Below, piece by piece: positions 5,034-5,039 of a DNA stretch of 5,039 nucleotides. The notes beneath the pieces were generated by a model. That model did not search any database. It saw only the letters and a program-made list of their open reading frames with translations, and had not been told where the DNA came from. The translations under genes and the position numbers were made by a program. Positions within the stretch are counted from its first letter, which is position 1; every line of letters starts with the position of its first letter. Source of the DNA: Candidatus Peregrinibacteria bacterium RIFCSPLOWO2_01_FULL_48_20 (GTDB lineage Bacteria; Patescibacteriota; Gracilibacteria; UBA1369; 2-02-FULL-48-14). The stretch lies in the NCBI GenBank assembly GCA_001787475.1, contig MFXB01000012.1, positions 10,217-15,255 of the forward strand, given 5' to 3'.

Positions 5034-5039
5034 ATGAAA
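5034..5039 (+). CDS. Possible first two codons (ATG AAA) of the next plus-strand gene
   Basis: ATGAAA closes the window just downstream of an extended -10 element, with a leader of about 15 bases. Only two codons are visible, so the product is unknown and the call rests on spacing alone. Confidence 0.25.

Noticed and set aside
1..5039. CRISPR array, tRNA, rRNA, transposase or insertion sequence
   Set aside because: No regularly spaced repeats, cloverleaf, rRNA-like stretch, terminal inverted repeats or transposase motifs were seen on either strand.

Overview
The window is bacterial. It carries a fragment of the division and cell-wall (dcw) gene cluster: the 16S rRNA methyltransferase gene rsmH and a short FtsL-like membrane protein, both on the minus strand. 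A small integral membrane protein of the Sm_multidrug_ex / COG2426 type is transcribed divergently on the plus strand. Downstream of the dcw fragment, also on the minus strand, lie two large soluble proteins that I do not recognise. Stops are TAA and TGA in the ordinary sense, and no in-frame TGA occurs in the ~496 codons of the left-hand gene, so the standard bacterial code applies. GC content looks intermediate by eye. The starts have no good Shine-Dalgarno sequences, and two large orphan proteins sit beside a reduced dcw cluster. This would suit a Patescibacteria/CPR-like genome, but that placement is inference; the lineage is not settled by what is visible.

Layout from left to right. 1-1489 (minus): N-terminal 496 residues of an uncharacterised, charged, helical protein whose C-terminus runs off the left edge. 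1513-1540: a near-consensus sigma70 promoter for it, whose -35 box overlaps the stop codon of the next gene. 1537-2685 (minus): a 382-residue uncharacterised soluble protein with its own promoter at 2708-2736. 2743-2804: a rho-independent terminator and an extra small hairpin that end the dcw transcript. 2827-3156 (minus): FtsL-like protein. 3167-3207: two compact hairpins at the rsmH/ftsL junction. 3186-4124 (minus): rsmH, probably with a GTG start. 4125-4449: divergent regulatory region. 4450-4914 (plus): COG2426-like membrane protein. 4915-5039: intergenic DNA with an extended -10 promoter, and possibly the first two codons of a further plus-strand gene at the edge.

rsmH and the FtsL-like gene form a two-gene operon linking ribosome maturation and septum assembly, as in the classical dcw cluster. 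mraZ is not found upstream of rsmH, and a terminator replaces the usual ftsI downstream. The three minus-strand transcription units share the 7-mer TTAATGT at or next to the -10 element, and each seems to have a short, SD-less leader or (for rsmH) an unusual leader. No mobile element, CRISPR array, tRNA or rRNA is visible.
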